The notes: generated by a model from the sequence alone, not told the origin. 64,000 nucleotides of DNA from Dryocosmus kuriphilus (GCA_038277395.1 CM076195.1:17694327-17758326); one strand, 5' to 3'; positions 1 to 10,449 are shown, counted from the first letter of the stretch. Made by a program: numbers and translations.

Positions 1-1
1 A

Positions 2-731
2 GTTATTACAAAGAGCATCTTTTCAAATTGAAATTAACTTGCTAAAGGATAACAAGCCAGTTACGAAAGGAAAGTTATCTTTCTTAAATCCATTCTTAGA
101 AGAAACCGATTTACTGAGGTTCGGTGGTAGACTAGAAAATTCAAACTTTAACGAAGAGAAAAAACACCCGATTTTTATTGACTCAACTCACGCATTTGCA
201 AAACTACTCTTTAAACAGGAATACATTAAGTTACTCCACGCAGCGCCTCAGTTATTATTAGCAAACATTCGAAAAACTTTCTGGCCAATCAGTGGACGAA
301 AATTAACACGAAAAACAGTTCATGACTGTATAAGGTGTTCCAGAGTCAAGCCAAAGTCAATGAGTTCGATTATGGGAAATCTTCCCCTATCCCGAGTATC
401 CCCATCACCTCCATTTTACAATACTGGAGTTGATTACGCCAGTTCTTTTTCTATCAAAGGTCGAAAGGGTCGAGGATGTAAGATAAATAAAGCATACGTA
501 AGCTTGTTCGTCAGATTCACAACCAAAGCTTTGCGCTTAGAGCTCATTTCAGACATTATCTGCGGAAGCATTCATAACTGCCGTACGGTGTTTTGTTTCG
601 AGACGGGAAAACCCGCGAACATATTCTGACAACGTTACTAATTTTGTTGGAGGAAATAACGAGTCTGGGAAGCTGGAGTGAAGTCCGTTAAGCACCACTT
701 GAAACCTGTAACAGGTGATGCGTTTAGCGGG
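2..731 (+). pseudogene. BEL/Pao retrotransposon pol fragment (integrase), copy 1
   Basis: Translated pieces match the BEL/Pao integrase region. A stretch reading LNPFLEETDLLRFGGRLEN is followed by the H2C2-type zinc-binding part (LLHAAPQLLL, HDCIRCSRVKP) and the first catalytic block (GVDYASSF). Frame is lost around 560; the remains of the second catalytic block (DN-TNFVGGNN) follow in another frame. A deletion then joins to the block ending in VKSVKHHLK and VTGDAF near 660-730. The integrase would insert element cDNA into the genome. The 5' part of the element lies outside the window. No single frame is intact, so this copy is dead. Confidence 0.85.
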
Positions 732-1208
732 GTAGCTAATTCAGGAGGGGAAAATGGTGTAGGAAGCAGAGAGAAAGGTGAGCGCAATTAAAAGGTGAAC
801 ATTTCATAATAAAAGCTTACTCGTTTAATCAAAAACAGGAAGGTTAGATAAGGCGCTGAGCTTACAGCAATTGCTGACGGCGTTAAATAAGCAATCGCGT
901 ACAATAGTAACCCCGACAGGATAAAATAATGAGGCCTCGGCGACAATGAGGTTTCGACAATCAAAGCGAGCACTGGTTTACCACGCTTCAACGATAAAGG
1001 CGAGCACTCGTGGATTTTACTTCGACGACAACCGGTGAGCATAAGCGGCGATTGAATTTTCTACGACAAAAGACTTACGGCTGGGGAGCCAAGCGACGAC
1101 TGACCAGGCGGGTGGTGAGCTCAGCAGCCGAGTGTCCTGTCGGGACCCGTCGTAGGTTTCCGACCGACCTCGGCTGTGGACCCCGCCACCCGATCGGTAA
1201 CGTCCGCG
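732..1208. other. GC-richer insertion inside BEL copy 1 integrase
   Basis: The BEL reading breaks after GDAF at about 731 and resumes at about 1209. The sequence between is clearly richer in G and C than its surroundings and has no BEL coding match. I see a short similarity at the junctions (gcgttta / gcgtta) that could be a target duplication, but no terminal repeats. Origin unknown. Confidence 0.45.
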
Positions 1209-1683
1209 TTACATGCGATTACTTTATTAGTTCAAAGAGAGGCAACATTGAATTCACGACCCTTAACTCCTTTGTTAACTGATCCCAACGACCTTTCTCC
1301 CTTAACTCCGACTCGCTTTCTAATTGGTCGAACTTTTACTAGCGTTGCTGATTCAGACTTGACACATTTGAAGGAAGGAAGACTATCCAACTGGCAATGC
1401 ATTCAACAACAACTCTAAGAAAACTTGTGGAGCCCCTGGAATAAGGAATAAATTTCTGAGCTCAAGGCGAACAATATGGAAGGAGTCTTATCATATGATC
1501 AAAAGAGGCACACTGGTGCTTCTAAAAGAGGACAAGACCCTACCGTGAACCTGGAAACTAGGCAGAATTGTCGACTTTCATCCTGGAAATAATGGCATCT
1601 CTCGAATAGCATCGGTCCGAACTGCCAAGGACATTGTTCGTCGAATCTTTACTAAATTATGTCGTTTACCTGATTGCGACTAA
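1209..1683 (+). pseudogene. BEL/Pao pol C-terminus, copy 1 (integrase end and DUF5641)
   Basis: One frame reads LNSRPLTPLLTDPNDLSPL and PTRFLIGR, the hallmark C-terminal integrase block of BEL/Pao elements. After frame breaks, a DUF5641-like tail follows (VLLKEDKTL, WKLGRIVDFHPG) and ends with TAA at 1681-1683. It continues the fragment at 2-731 and is separated from it by an insertion. Frameshifts and an in-frame stop near 1545 make it a pseudogene. Confidence 0.8.
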
Positions 1684-3065
1684 TTATTGTACTCTCTGAT
1701 TTGAATAATTGGTAAAGCATATTTGCTCTTCCTTTTACTCTTTATATGTCAAATTATGTAACATGTTTGTATGATACTTGTTGTTTCGTTTTAATGATTT
1801 TTTGTTTATCTACTTTGAAATATTAATCTTTTCAATGCCCGGGAACATGTTACGTAAATTTAAATTTTTATCTTTTACCACCAATATATTCTGGGCACGC
1901 GCTCCATCTGTAACTCTCAAGCCTGTGTTACCGAAGATTCCATTCGTCTCGATCTCTTTTCTAACTAAGATGGCGAATATGCAAGTTTAACTAAAATGTG
2001 TTCGTGTCTTATTTCCATCCTAATCCTTGAAATCCAGCATACAAATGTAACAAGAGGCATTCTAAGACATTTCTCGACATCGAGAATTTTCGATAGGTAA
2101 GGTGTTTCATGTCCATGCTAATTTTACAAGTCCTAAGTCAGACTTTAGACCAGAATTCAGAGACACTGTCACAAGAGGGCTACTAAGTCATTTTATATGA
2201 TGTTTATTTTAACCGTCTGAGTCTTGTTGGTTATCAAAGCAGATGCGCCAGGGATATATCACTCCTAAAAAATTTTGAAAACGAAGCAAAGCGAGTTGGA
2301 TTAATCAGAACATTTTATCAAATATTTTGCAATACGCAATTCTCACTCACTGTCTAAATCTACTGGGTAGTGTAGTTGATAGAAAACAAGGATAATTTAT
2401 TGCTTTTATCCAAATAATGACAACTAATTTAATTAAAATTTTTTCTATTATGCACAAGGCACTCAGAGGCTAAACACATTCTTCTATCATATAAAATCTT
2501 CTAGAACTTTAAAAGATAGAGAAGGTAATATAATTAAAATTTAAAAAATATTTTAAGTCAATCGGCTAGCATGGATAAGTAATGTTTGGAAAGAAAATAA
2601 GCATTTCTGGTGGTAGGTCATGTACTCAGAATTCTTAACCCTGTATTCCGGTGTCGAGCGTGAATTCCAGATAAGAGATGTAGGCCAGTTAAATTAGTCG
2701 CTAAAAACCCCAAAAATCGGAATCCGGGTCTTGTGCATGAATTTTCATGAATCCTTTTGTATTATGTTTCTAATAGTAGGCAATGAAAAGTTAAAAGAAA
2801 AAATTTCAGTTATTTCAAAAATCAAATGTCGTGTACAAAAAGTGAAAAATGTCGAAAAAATAGATTAGAAAGTTGAATAATTTAATTAAAGTAGGTCCAA
2901 AAGTCACAAAAATGCTGTGTGCATGTACTTTAGAGTTGGTAATTAGGCAACTGCGAGGTCTTTCGTTTAATCAATGGGACTGACATAAGGAGACCGAATT
3001 CCTGTGCATTAACTTCACGAAAAAACGAACATTTTTCTGTCTTATGTTCATAATGCATTGTAATG
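1684..3065. other. Unassigned AT-rich sequence between BEL copy 1 and Polinton P1
   Basis: Directly after the BEL stop one expects a 3' LTR, and a TG start near 1765 is possible, but without a second LTR in view the borders cannot be fixed. The rest, to about 3065, shows no coding similarity, no RNA gene and no clear repeat. Confidence 0.4.
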
Positions 3066-3155
3066 TTAGATATTCCCGAGCGCGGCGCTGTTATCTGTCG
3101 GTTAGGTCGTAGGCTATTCCCAATGCCTACTGCCTACGCGACAGATACTAGTGTC
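3066..3155. repeat. Left arm and loop of a palindromic repeat split by Polinton P1
   Basis: 3066-3115 (gttagatattcccgag ... ctgtcggttagg) is similar to the reverse complement of the sequence made by 3132-3155 plus the P1 right flank 27129-27150. Removing P1 and one TSD copy would give an imperfect inverted repeat of about 115 bp with a short loop around 3116-3130. P1 therefore landed in one arm of a pre-existing fold-back repeat. A diverged copy of the right arm is seen at 33831-33915. Confidence 0.5.
3150..3155. repeat. Left 6-bp target-site duplication of P1 (AGTGTC)
   Basis: AGTGTC immediately precedes the element end AGTAGATGTACTAGG and recurs exactly after the other end at 27123-27128. 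Six-bp duplications and AG...CT-type termini are the established signature of Maverick/Polinton integration. Confidence 0.93.
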
Positions 3156-4131
3156 AGTAGATGTACTAGGTCGGTTCTGCGTCAATATCCCTGTTACCGA
3201 CAGTTACCGACATCGAGAGCTAGCTGTGCTAAGCTTCTAGAATGTTCGATGTGACGTCATTAATTAAATAATACGCAATTGCTAAACATGAATTTTGCAT
3301 AAAAATATCTCTCTCTCTCTCCCACCCCTCTCTCTCTTTCTCCTATGCTAAGTTTCCTCTAGTATAATTTTGATTACAAAGGAATCTTTGTTCTATAAAA
3401 CATAGGGAGACTTATTGAGGAATTTATATCATGAAAAATATCCGATTTGTATGACGCATAGTTATGGAATGTGTTTATATATAAGCTAATCGTGATGATT
3501 TATTATTTACCTAATGTGTTATGGTAAAAATTTATCACGTAGGCTACAAACATGTCTAGACGTATGTAACTTGATTATAAAGAAACCCTTTGTTCTATAA
3601 AACATATCATGAAAATATAATAGAGTAATTATGTGAAAAGAATTTGACAGCCCATGTGTAAGAGATGAAATGAGGCATTACTAATTGATATAATTTATTG
3701 CTTCCGTAATGCGTTAAAATAAAATTTAAAAGTAGGTCACATGTCTAATGAGATTACAAAGGAATCTTTGTTCTATAAAACATAGGGAGATTTATTGAAG
3801 AATTTATGTCATTAAAAATATCCGATTTCTAGGACGCATAGTTATGGAATGTGTTGATATATAAGCTAATCGACATGATTTATTACTTCCCTGATGTGTT
3901 ATGGTAAAAATTTATCACGTAGGCTACAAACGTGTCTAGACGTGTCTAACTTGATTATAAAGAAACCCTTTGTTCTATAAAACATAGGGAGACTATATTT
4001 GTCATTAAAAAAATATTCGTGAAATGAGATCGCTAGCCACGCTTTCAGGGTTACATTTTTCTCATCAGCATAAAACTAACCAATATAATTTATTGCTTTC
4101 TTAATGCGTTACAGTAAAATTTATCAAGAGG
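3156..4131. repeat. P1 left terminal inverted repeat (about 976 bp)
   Basis: The outer end mirrors 27122 inward. The inner end is near 4131 (cagtaaaatttatcaagagg), matched by the complement at 21751. The matching right TIR measures about 974 bp once its three insertions and their TSD copies are subtracted. It includes a CT-rich stretch at 3309-3345 and an array of alternating related units from 3372 on. Confidence 0.9.
3372..4100. repeat. Alternating A/B tandem units, about 190 bp each (380-bp higher-order period)
   Basis: Units start at about 3372, 3574, 3752 and 3953. Type A reads gattacaaaggaatctttg and type B gattataaagaaacccttt, each followed by ttctataaaacat. A-to-A and B-to-B distances are both about 380 bp. 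The mirror units in the right TIR lie near 24236, 22675, 22490 and 21937. Confidence 0.85.
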
Positions 4132-4590
4132 AATTTGTCATTAAAAATATCTGAGTAATGAGGTCAAGAGCGTGATGCAAAGTTATGGAATTTGTCGAAA
4201 AATCCATTCGTTTACCAAATCAATGATTGCTGTTATACATAAGGGTCTTTCAAGGTAACATTCTTCTCACCAGTATAATCTAATCAATATGCTTTATTAC
4301 TTCCCTGATATATTTTTCCAAGAAATTTATCAATTCTTAGAAATTACGTCATCTTCTAAGAATTTTTGTAATTGCGCATTACATTCCAAACGTGTCTAAG
4401 CATGTTGCTTGTAATCAAGAAGCTTTTAGAACTATAAGATAAAGAAAGTGACATTAATAGACAAAGATAGTACCTACATTAATTGTAAAATATATATAGG
4501 TACATTTCGCAACCATTTTTTTCAGTCATCATCAAGCGTGCGAATTATTCACAACGTTAGAAAGTCAGATTAAGTGTTCCTACATAAACG

Positions 4591-4898
4591 ATGCCTTTGT
4601 TTGAAAACTATTTTGTCGGAGTAGCAGCATACGCGAAATATTTTCTTTATATTAAAAGAGATATTTCAATAAAGGCTTTATCAAAGATTTGCGGAAAGTA
4701 TTGGAAACTCCTACTGAAATTTATTTGTCTCCATCTGGAATATATCTAATTATTGTAAAAGATAGAGTTAGAATCTATTGGGACCCAGTGGAGATGACAA
4801 TTTCTTATATAAACCTCAAAACAGATGATGATAATGATGAAAATAATTATGATAAAGAGGAGGGTGAAGAAGGCCGGAAACAAAGTGGGCTAAAATGA
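4591..4898 (+). pseudogene. Possible small P1 gene with acidic tail
   Basis: An ATG at 4591 opens a short frame (MPLFENYFVGVAAYAK). It appears to shift near 4690 into a frame reading ETPTEIYLSPSGIYLIIVKD and ending in an Asp/Glu/Asn-rich tail with a stop at 4896-4898. I do not recognise the product. It lies just inside the left TIR, upstream of the TATA/Inr promoter at 5000. It could be a decayed P1 gene or chance open frame. Confidence 0.35.
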
Positions 4899-4999
4899 AG
4901 TAAACGTATAGCGAACGTATTTTCTTTTGTCTGCAATCTAGAATCTTCTAGAACTTTATTGCATCATATTGTACAATCTAGTAGATGGGGGTAATGATC

Positions 5000-5033
5000 T
5001 ATAAAAGGTGGCCAGTTCTTCTCATTCCTCAGT
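5000..5033 (+). promoter_or_regulatory. TATA + TCAGT initiator promoter
   Basis: TATAAAAG at 5000-5007 and the arthropod initiator TCAGT at 5029-5033 are 31 bp apart (T of TATA to the initiator A at 5031), the canonical core-promoter spacing. It would give a leader of about 175 nt to the ATG at 5206. Confidence 0.7.
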
Positions 5034-5205
5034 CTACTGTTAGATGTCAGATTGTGAAGGAAAGCAGCAAGAGTTAAAAGGTCGTTTAAATACATTACTA
5101 AAGAATATTCGAGAACTGAAACGTGTGATACAAGTGCGATTAGAATTATACAAAATCTATTAAGAAACTTTAATATCTTGACTCTCAACAAATTAACCAG
5201 TGAAG

Positions 5206-5523
5206 ATGGATTTCTCAAAACTAAACAAAATTGCTTTGAGCAAGGAATTCCTTCCAACGAAAAAGCTCGATGATGAACTTGAAATAAATAAAAACTATGA
5301 AATTACACACTTCAAGAAAGCAGCAACAAAATATGGAACGAGATTTTTCATAATCATAGAAAACAAATTCTCAGTTTTTCTACCAGAGAGAGTCGCTTAC
5401 ATGCTAAGAAAAGATGAAAATCTGCTTTCGGCACTACAAAGAGCCTGTCAAGGTGGTGATCTCTGTATGATGTATCATGGTGGACGCTACGATTCGATTG
5501 AATTTATGAAAAAACATACATAA
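5206..5523 (+). CDS. Conserved small Polinton protein, 105 aa
   Basis: Open frame from ATG 5206 (MDFSKLNKIALSKEFLPTKK) to TAA 5521-5523; an in-frame GTG lies two codons upstream but ATG is the natural start. The centre reads ITHFKKAATKYGTRFFIII and SVFLPERVAYML. This KYGxR...VFLPxRV pattern is one I associate with small proteins next to the TIR of insect Polintons; its biochemical role is not established. The alternating strand-like segments would fit a small beta-barrel, but that is inference. It is intact and followed by another + strand gene 57 bp downstream, probably on the same transcript. No signal peptide or membrane segment is visible. Confidence 0.7.
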   Translation: MDFSKLNKIALSKEFLPTKKLDDELEINKNYEITHFKKAATKYGTRFFIIIENKFSVFLPERVAYMLRKDENLLSALQRACQGGDLCMMYHGGRYDSIEFMKKHT

Positions 5524-5580
5524 AGTGTGAAGTTTTACACCAATGCTCAGTGTTTGAAAGCCTTAAGCGTAGTCAACATC

Positions 5581-6138
5581 ATGCCTTATACACCTCGAAA
5601 TCAAATGCTACACTCCACCACATACAATCTGAATTCATCATTCACAAAGCAAATTGTTGTCGGTGCAGAGTTAAAAAAGAATGGAAAGTTAGTCTCGTCA
5701 GTGAAACTACAAGCCAGTCATCCTCGAGCAAGTATAACCTTAAATCCTGAAGAGTGGAAATTGTTCAAAAGTCATTTTAACATAATTTCGTCATACTTTG
5801 GTGGTCAAGAGAAGCAACATCGCATAGACTGTGGAAATTTCCGTATGCACATGACTATATCTTATGGTGACTACATAGTGGTTTTAGAGCAAATTCAAGA
5901 AGCTGAAACTCGAAAATATTATCCATTTGCACTACAAGAAACAACGTTTGCTGTTCTCCAGGAAGTCAGTCTCTATATTGATAGGCATATTCTGGAACAA
6001 AGTGTTATACCGTTTCAACGTACAGCAGATATTATAATTGAAACCATTGCCGAAAGTGTTTGGTGTAAAGTTAAATCACCTTGTGTAAAAGGCATTAAAT
6101 CTTATCTAGAAAAAAATTATATAAGTGTAAAGAGTTAA
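5581..6138 (+). CDS. Conserved Polinton protein, 185 aa (possible PC4-like fold)
   Basis: Open frame from ATG 5581 (MPYTPRNQMLHSTTYNL) to TAA 6136-6138; the frame is open 5' to 5527 without another ATG. The middle (SITLNPEEWKLFKSHFNIIS) followed by a beta-type stretch (FRMHMTISYGDYIVVLEQI) resembles the ssDNA-binding PC4/Sub1 pattern. That resemblance is weak and untested. Adjacent to the 105-aa protein and in the same direction, the pair may act together, perhaps in replication. Intact, unlike most P1 genes. Confidence 0.65.
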   Translation: MPYTPRNQMLHSTTYNLNSSFTKQIVVGAELKKNGKLVSSVKLQASHPRASITLNPEEWKLFKSHFNIISSYFGGQEKQHRIDCGNFRMHMTISYGDYIVVLEQIQEAETRKYYPFALQETTFAVLQEVSLYIDRHILEQSVIPFQRTADIIIETIAESVWCKVKSPCVKGIKSYLEKNYISVKS

Positions 6139-7814
6139 GTGTAGAGGGTAAGGATTCGTCTGTAAGTTGAGACGGTTCTAAGGTCCCCACATTCGATAAT
6201 TAATAGGTGGGACTGAGAAACGTTTAAATCAGAAATAAAAGCGATAGAAAGAGATAAGGGACAGCTTCAAGTATGCTCGGTACGAGTACATTCATGTAGG
6301 TCAAGCCGTTGCGAAGGAAAATCGATAGTAAGCGCGCGCAACGAAATCCACAAGGAAGGAGAACCACGGGACCAAGGCAAGCTGGTGCCAGATTTCCTCG
6401 AAGCGCGAGAGCAAAGCGACACTCTTCTCCGAATCAGCGATCCGAGCGGTCGACTTTCGCCTTCGCTTACCTCGGCACTCAGGCGTTTTCTTACCCAGCC
6501 GTGAATGGAAGCATGGACTTAGATTTTTTTCTTGGGAATCAGCTAGAAGGAGCTAGAAGGTTCACAATCAAGTGCTCACTGATTTCGAAAATGATGGCTT
6601 TCGTTCGACTTGTGCCACACTGGAGTGTGTGTTCTCTCTTTAACGGGCTCCGTCCTGTAGCTTGAGAACTAACACTTTAAAAGGGCATCCCTCTCGAGAT
6701 TAGTAGGGGTGATTATTGGGCAATACCGGAAACTGAATTATAAGAGCATAGTTGATTCCTCTACGAGGCACCTGTCCTGGAGCTCTATCAACTAAGTTCA
6801 ATTTGATCAGAATTTTCAGCCAAATATTGCACTATATCAAACCCTGTTGTTCGTTTCAAAAGATCGAGAGACTTATGGCCGTAAACTGGCCCAACATAGA
6901 ATCTCGAATTTTGCATCGGACATCCTGTAGTCTAATTGTGTAGAACTAAATTAAAAAAGAAAAAAAAAAATTCAAAAGCTTTGCGCTTATTCGAGGAATT
7001 GTGAAAGTTTTCCTGGTAGGAAAATAAAACTGAATTTCAATCCCAACATGGCACTGAGTTAGGACGAAATGCAGTATTATTTTGTGAAAAGAGAATAAAT
7101 GACTGTCGTTAAATATCCTGCATGGTCTATGGAGGAAAATTATAGGTAATAAAAAAAAGTTTTTTTTTTTCAAATTAAAAACTTCAGAAACTCCATGAGT
7201 CGCCGCAGAGTCAAACTTCACTTTTTTGAGACATCCGCTGACGTTGAGTTGAGATCAACAGAGAGTTATATTAGCGAGGGATTTTTAATTAAAAACTAAT
7301 TTCTTTTCCGAGACTTAAGTTTGAAAAACAGTAAAGAAGTCAGACCACGCATTGGGGGGCCACCTATTCTCGTTCCAAGGGTCACGCTATGAGTCAAGTT
7401 AAACAATCGGGGTGGTAAGGGCAAGTTTCAACGTTCTACCCGACCTCGATCCGATTTGTGTAATCGGACTAGAGTTGTTGGACATAACCCATTAAATGCA
7501 AATCAGAACAAATCTTCTGCAATTTTCAATATTGCAGGAGAAATCTGGAGTGCGACATCATTATTAAACTCATTCACACAACCGCGAATTTTCCGTAAGA
7601 TTTAAACTCAGTAAAAGGTGGGACTCTCAAAAGGGACAAAATCACGTAGTTTGGAATCTCTTTCAATTCTCAACTCAACGCGGGGACACGATTCTGATCA
7701 AGAATAATAAAAGGACTCTAATGAGCCTAAATCCAATAATGTTACAAAGTAAAAACCCATATGTTTGAAATAGTGAAACTTTATTAAAAAACGCTTAAAA
7801 TAATACAGTGAGGC
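6139..7814. other. 1.7-kb gap in P1 gene order, no recognised gene
   Basis: Between convergent genes I see only short unsupported frames. The stretch at 6310-6670 is richer in G and C than the rest of P1. Polintons are usually compact, so a foreign insertion is likely, but no LTR, TIR or TSD pair could be found. A small hairpin (ctgcaattttc aatattgcag) lies near 7518. On the - strand, aataaag at about 7780 could be the poly(A) signal of the integrase gene. Confidence 0.4.
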
Positions 7815-8744
7815 TTACAAAGTAGACTTATCTATTCAACTATTGTGAGAGTCATCAAATCCTAACCATTTTACAAATAGCTTATTTTCACGTTTCTTGA
7901 GTACTTTTTCGACAAGATAAATGTCTGGATGTCTAACTTTTGCAAGTTCATGTTCATAGAAACTGCCTAAAATAGGTTTATCTTGATAATCCATAAGCAA
8001 ATACGTTGCTGGTTCAGTATTCTTGATATTACTTACAGTAAATATTTCAGTGGTCCAGTTTGGTGTATAACCTTTCTCGAAAACATGCTTAAACTTACTT
8101 ATACGAACTTTATCTCCAACATTAAATTTAGTTTTCTCCGCCGCTTGTTTCACATGATAATTTTTGTATACATTAAATAATAATTTTTTCTCATTTTGTT
8201 TAGTAACGTCTTTTGGTTTTATTCCAATAGTGCGATGTTTAGTATCGTTGTAAGATGAAAGTAAATCTTTCAAAATATCTAACCACTTATAATTTCCTTG
8301 TAAGCTAAATTGCATCCACATTTTATTTTTTAAAGTACGATTAAATCGCTCGCAAATTGATGCTTTTAAATTACTGAATGTAGAGTACAAATTTATACTA
8401 TATCGCTTCATAAGATTTTCAAAATGAGTATTGTAAAATTCTTTGCCTCTATCAACATGTAAATTTTTTGGTACACGTCCTTTGTTGAGTACAGATTTCA
8501 TGGCTGCAGTTACATCTTCACCCTTCTTGGATTTTACAGGAAGAGCCCAAGCAAATTTTGAGAATATATCAATTACAGTTAAGATGTATTTGTATCCTTT
8601 GTTGTCTCTCTCGTACAGTTGCATTTCTGCAAGATCAGCTTGCCAGGTTTCATCAATACCACGAATGTCAACATGCCTACGTCGGTAATTTCTTCTAGTC
8701 GGTTTATGCAACTCTTTCACCAACTGCAGCTTCCCCACGTCCAT
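7815..8744 (-). pseudogene. Polinton rve-type integrase with truncated chromodomain
   Basis: A 302-aa frame from ATG 8744 carries the retroviral-type integrase core: first Asp in WQADLAEM (residues about 33-40), second in HVDRGKEF (about 98-105), Glu in ICERFNRTLK (about 131-140), i.e. D,D-35-E. A C-terminal chromodomain starts near HPDIYLVEKVLKK but stops after GFDDSHNS at 7836. The TGA there replaces the expected Trp codon, and the same frame runs on (IDKSTL) to TAA at 7815-7817. The N-terminus is short (about 30 aa before the core), lacking the usual zinc-binding part. It would insert the element with 6-bp TSDs. It overlaps the end of the upstream fibre-like gene by about 40 bp. Confidence 0.9.
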
Positions 8745-9355
8745 ATTTATATGTGTTCAGTCTAGCATCTAATTGATGAATGAGCTCTGAATTTCGAAAC
8801 ACTAGTTTTGGTGCGGTTTCAGCATCAATTTTCGCATTTTTAAAACTCTTATTTATTGAAGTTTCCAGAGATTCAATGAACATAGTATTGTTAACAACTT
8901 TAGTTCGCAAGGAAGATATAACATCATAGATAGTCGGAATTTCTTGCTGTAATATATGCTGTGCTACATATATTTAAATTTACGGCGTCATTTAAATCTT
9001 GCGCATCAGCTACATTGCACAGCTTTTTGTTTTGGATATCATAATTTCCATTAGGTGTGACTTTGAAGCCCATTTCAGGAGGACCACGATTTGCAATCAT
9101 TGCTTGCTTAGAATAACGTCCAAGCACATCATTGCTCGTCTTGCAAATGATGGTAATCTTTCAAAACATTCATTAATATATAATTTCAGCTTCTCTTATT
9201 CCTTCAATAATCGATATAATTTCATTTGTGTGACTTGGATTGCCCGCTGCTTGAGACGCTACAAGTAAATGCAGTCGATCTACCAATTCATTAGGGTCAT
9301 CCCAGTAAACGTAATCCCATTGAATTCCCTCTCTAGCAGTCATATGTTGTGGCAT
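8704..9355 (-). pseudogene. Polinton fibre-like structural protein, frameshifted
   Basis: Three frames on the - strand form one decayed gene: 9173-9355 (MPQHMTAREGIQWDYVYWDD, HTNEIISIIEGIREAEIIY), 8924-9127 (MGFKVTPNGNYDIQNKKLCN, DLNDAVNL) and 8704-8910. The short pattern YDIxNKxLxNV...DAVNL resembles motifs at the trunk/tail junction of phage and virus fibre proteins. A similar ORF is familiar to me from insect Polintons, where no function has been shown. It lies between the acidic conserved gene and the integrase, all on the same strand. At least two frameshifts break it. Confidence 0.65.
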
Positions 9356-9420
9356 TATTGTACCTTGACCTGTTGAATTTCGGTTTTTACTTAGTCTGTC
9401 CCTATTTTTTTTATTTTTTT

Positions 9421-10203
9421 TTATGGTGATGTGGGAATTAATTTTTCTATAAGGTTCTTATATTTGAAACCTTTACTATCACGAACAGCGCCATCTGGTT
9501 TATAATTCTTTTTATAAGCATTTGTCGCAATAATAATTTTTTGATATTTTTTCTGATCATCAGAACTTATAGAGCACTCTTCAGGTACTTTTTTAAATAA
9601 AAGCTCAAGCAAACCTTTACTTTTAGGAAAATTCAAATTACCCACATGAATATGATCATGACTGAAATTTATCGGAGAATCTCCAATCATTAATCTATCC
9701 TTCATTAATTTTCTTACGCCGTATACATTATCGAGATCTTTATTTCTTTCGCCTAACAATCTGAGATATTTGTTTGTATCATCATCATCATCACCCCATA
9801 AAGTGGAAAACTCGTCTGAATTATTTTTCGCTGTACTATGAGCTGACAACTCTAAATTACTGGAACCTTCTCTCTCATTTCCTTCTTCATCATAAACAGA
9901 TTTAAATGACAAATCATCATCATCATCCTCATCAGCAATATTTTCTTCACTCTTTAATTCCTCTTTTTTAATTTGTTCAACTTTTTTTCTTTTTCTTTTC
10001 TCAAGACCACCCACAATTTTTTCAAGTGGATTAAAAATAGGTTTGAAAGTATCACTCAATGCCTGTTCAACCGTCTCCTTGCCCAACTTCATTAGCCTAT
10101 GTTTTCGTTGAATTGTTTCACTAGCTTTAGCAATTTGATGTAAAATATTTTTTTGCTTATGAAAATTCTCCTCATGTGAAGACATGTGTTGATACAACAA
10201 CAT
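9421..10203 (-). CDS. Conserved acidic Polinton protein, 260 aa
   Basis: One open frame from ATG 10203 to TGA at 9421. The N-terminal 70 residues look coiled-coil (EENFHKQKNILHQIAKASET), followed by a Lys-rich patch (EKRKRKKVEQIKKEE) and Asp/Glu-rich linkers. The C-terminal about 100 residues form a conserved block: VYGVRKLMKDRLMIGDSPI, GLLELLFKKVPEE, IIIATNAYKKNYKPDG and KGFKYKNLIEKLIP. This C-terminal block is recurrent in insect Polintons. Function unknown; a structural or virion-associated role is a guess. It starts about 40 bp after the ATPase stop and has its own TATA/Inr. Confidence 0.75.
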   Translation of the reverse strand: MLLYQHMSSHEENFHKQKNILHQIAKASETIQRKHRLMKLGKETVEQALSDTFKPIFNPLEKIVGGLEKRKRKKVEQIKKEELKSEENIADEDDDDDLSFKSVYDEEGNEREGSSNLELSAHSTAKNNSDEFSTLWGDDDDDTNKYLRLLGERNKDLDNVYGVRKLMKDRLMIGDSPINFSHDHIHVGNLNFPKSKGLLELLFKKVPEECSISSDDQKKYQKIIIATNAYKKNYKPDGAVRDSKGFKYKNLIEKLIPTSP

Positions 10204-10213
10204 CTAAGGTATG

Positions 10214-10244
10214 ACTGCTTTGTATTCGGGTATTACATATATAT
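10214..10244 (-). promoter_or_regulatory. Compact promoter of the 260-aa gene
   Basis: On the - strand TATATATG begins at 10243 and an initiator-like GCAGT has its A at 10216, 27 nt downstream. The ATG follows 13 nt later (10203). The TATA overlaps the ATPase stop codon, so the signal is buried in the upstream gene's end. Confidence 0.5.
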
Positions 10245-10433
10245 CATTTTTCTAGACTTACAGAACAATCAAAACCCTTTCTATATCTGCCTTGATTAAC
10301 ATTTCTATCTTTAGTAATTACAACGAACCCATACTTATCACTCCAGCAAGCTAGACACATATCCTTAAATTATAAAAAAGGCATACCAGTATTAACATGA
10401 TCGTCATATATATGCCTCAGATTCATCTCGTCT

Positions 10434-10449
10434 TGTTTAAATAGTACTA
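10434..10449. repeat. LINE target-site duplication, left copy
   Basis: tgtttaaatagtacta is repeated exactly at 11568-11583, flanking the LINE insertion in the ATPase gene. A 16-bp direct repeat is typical of target-primed reverse transcription. Confidence 0.88.
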
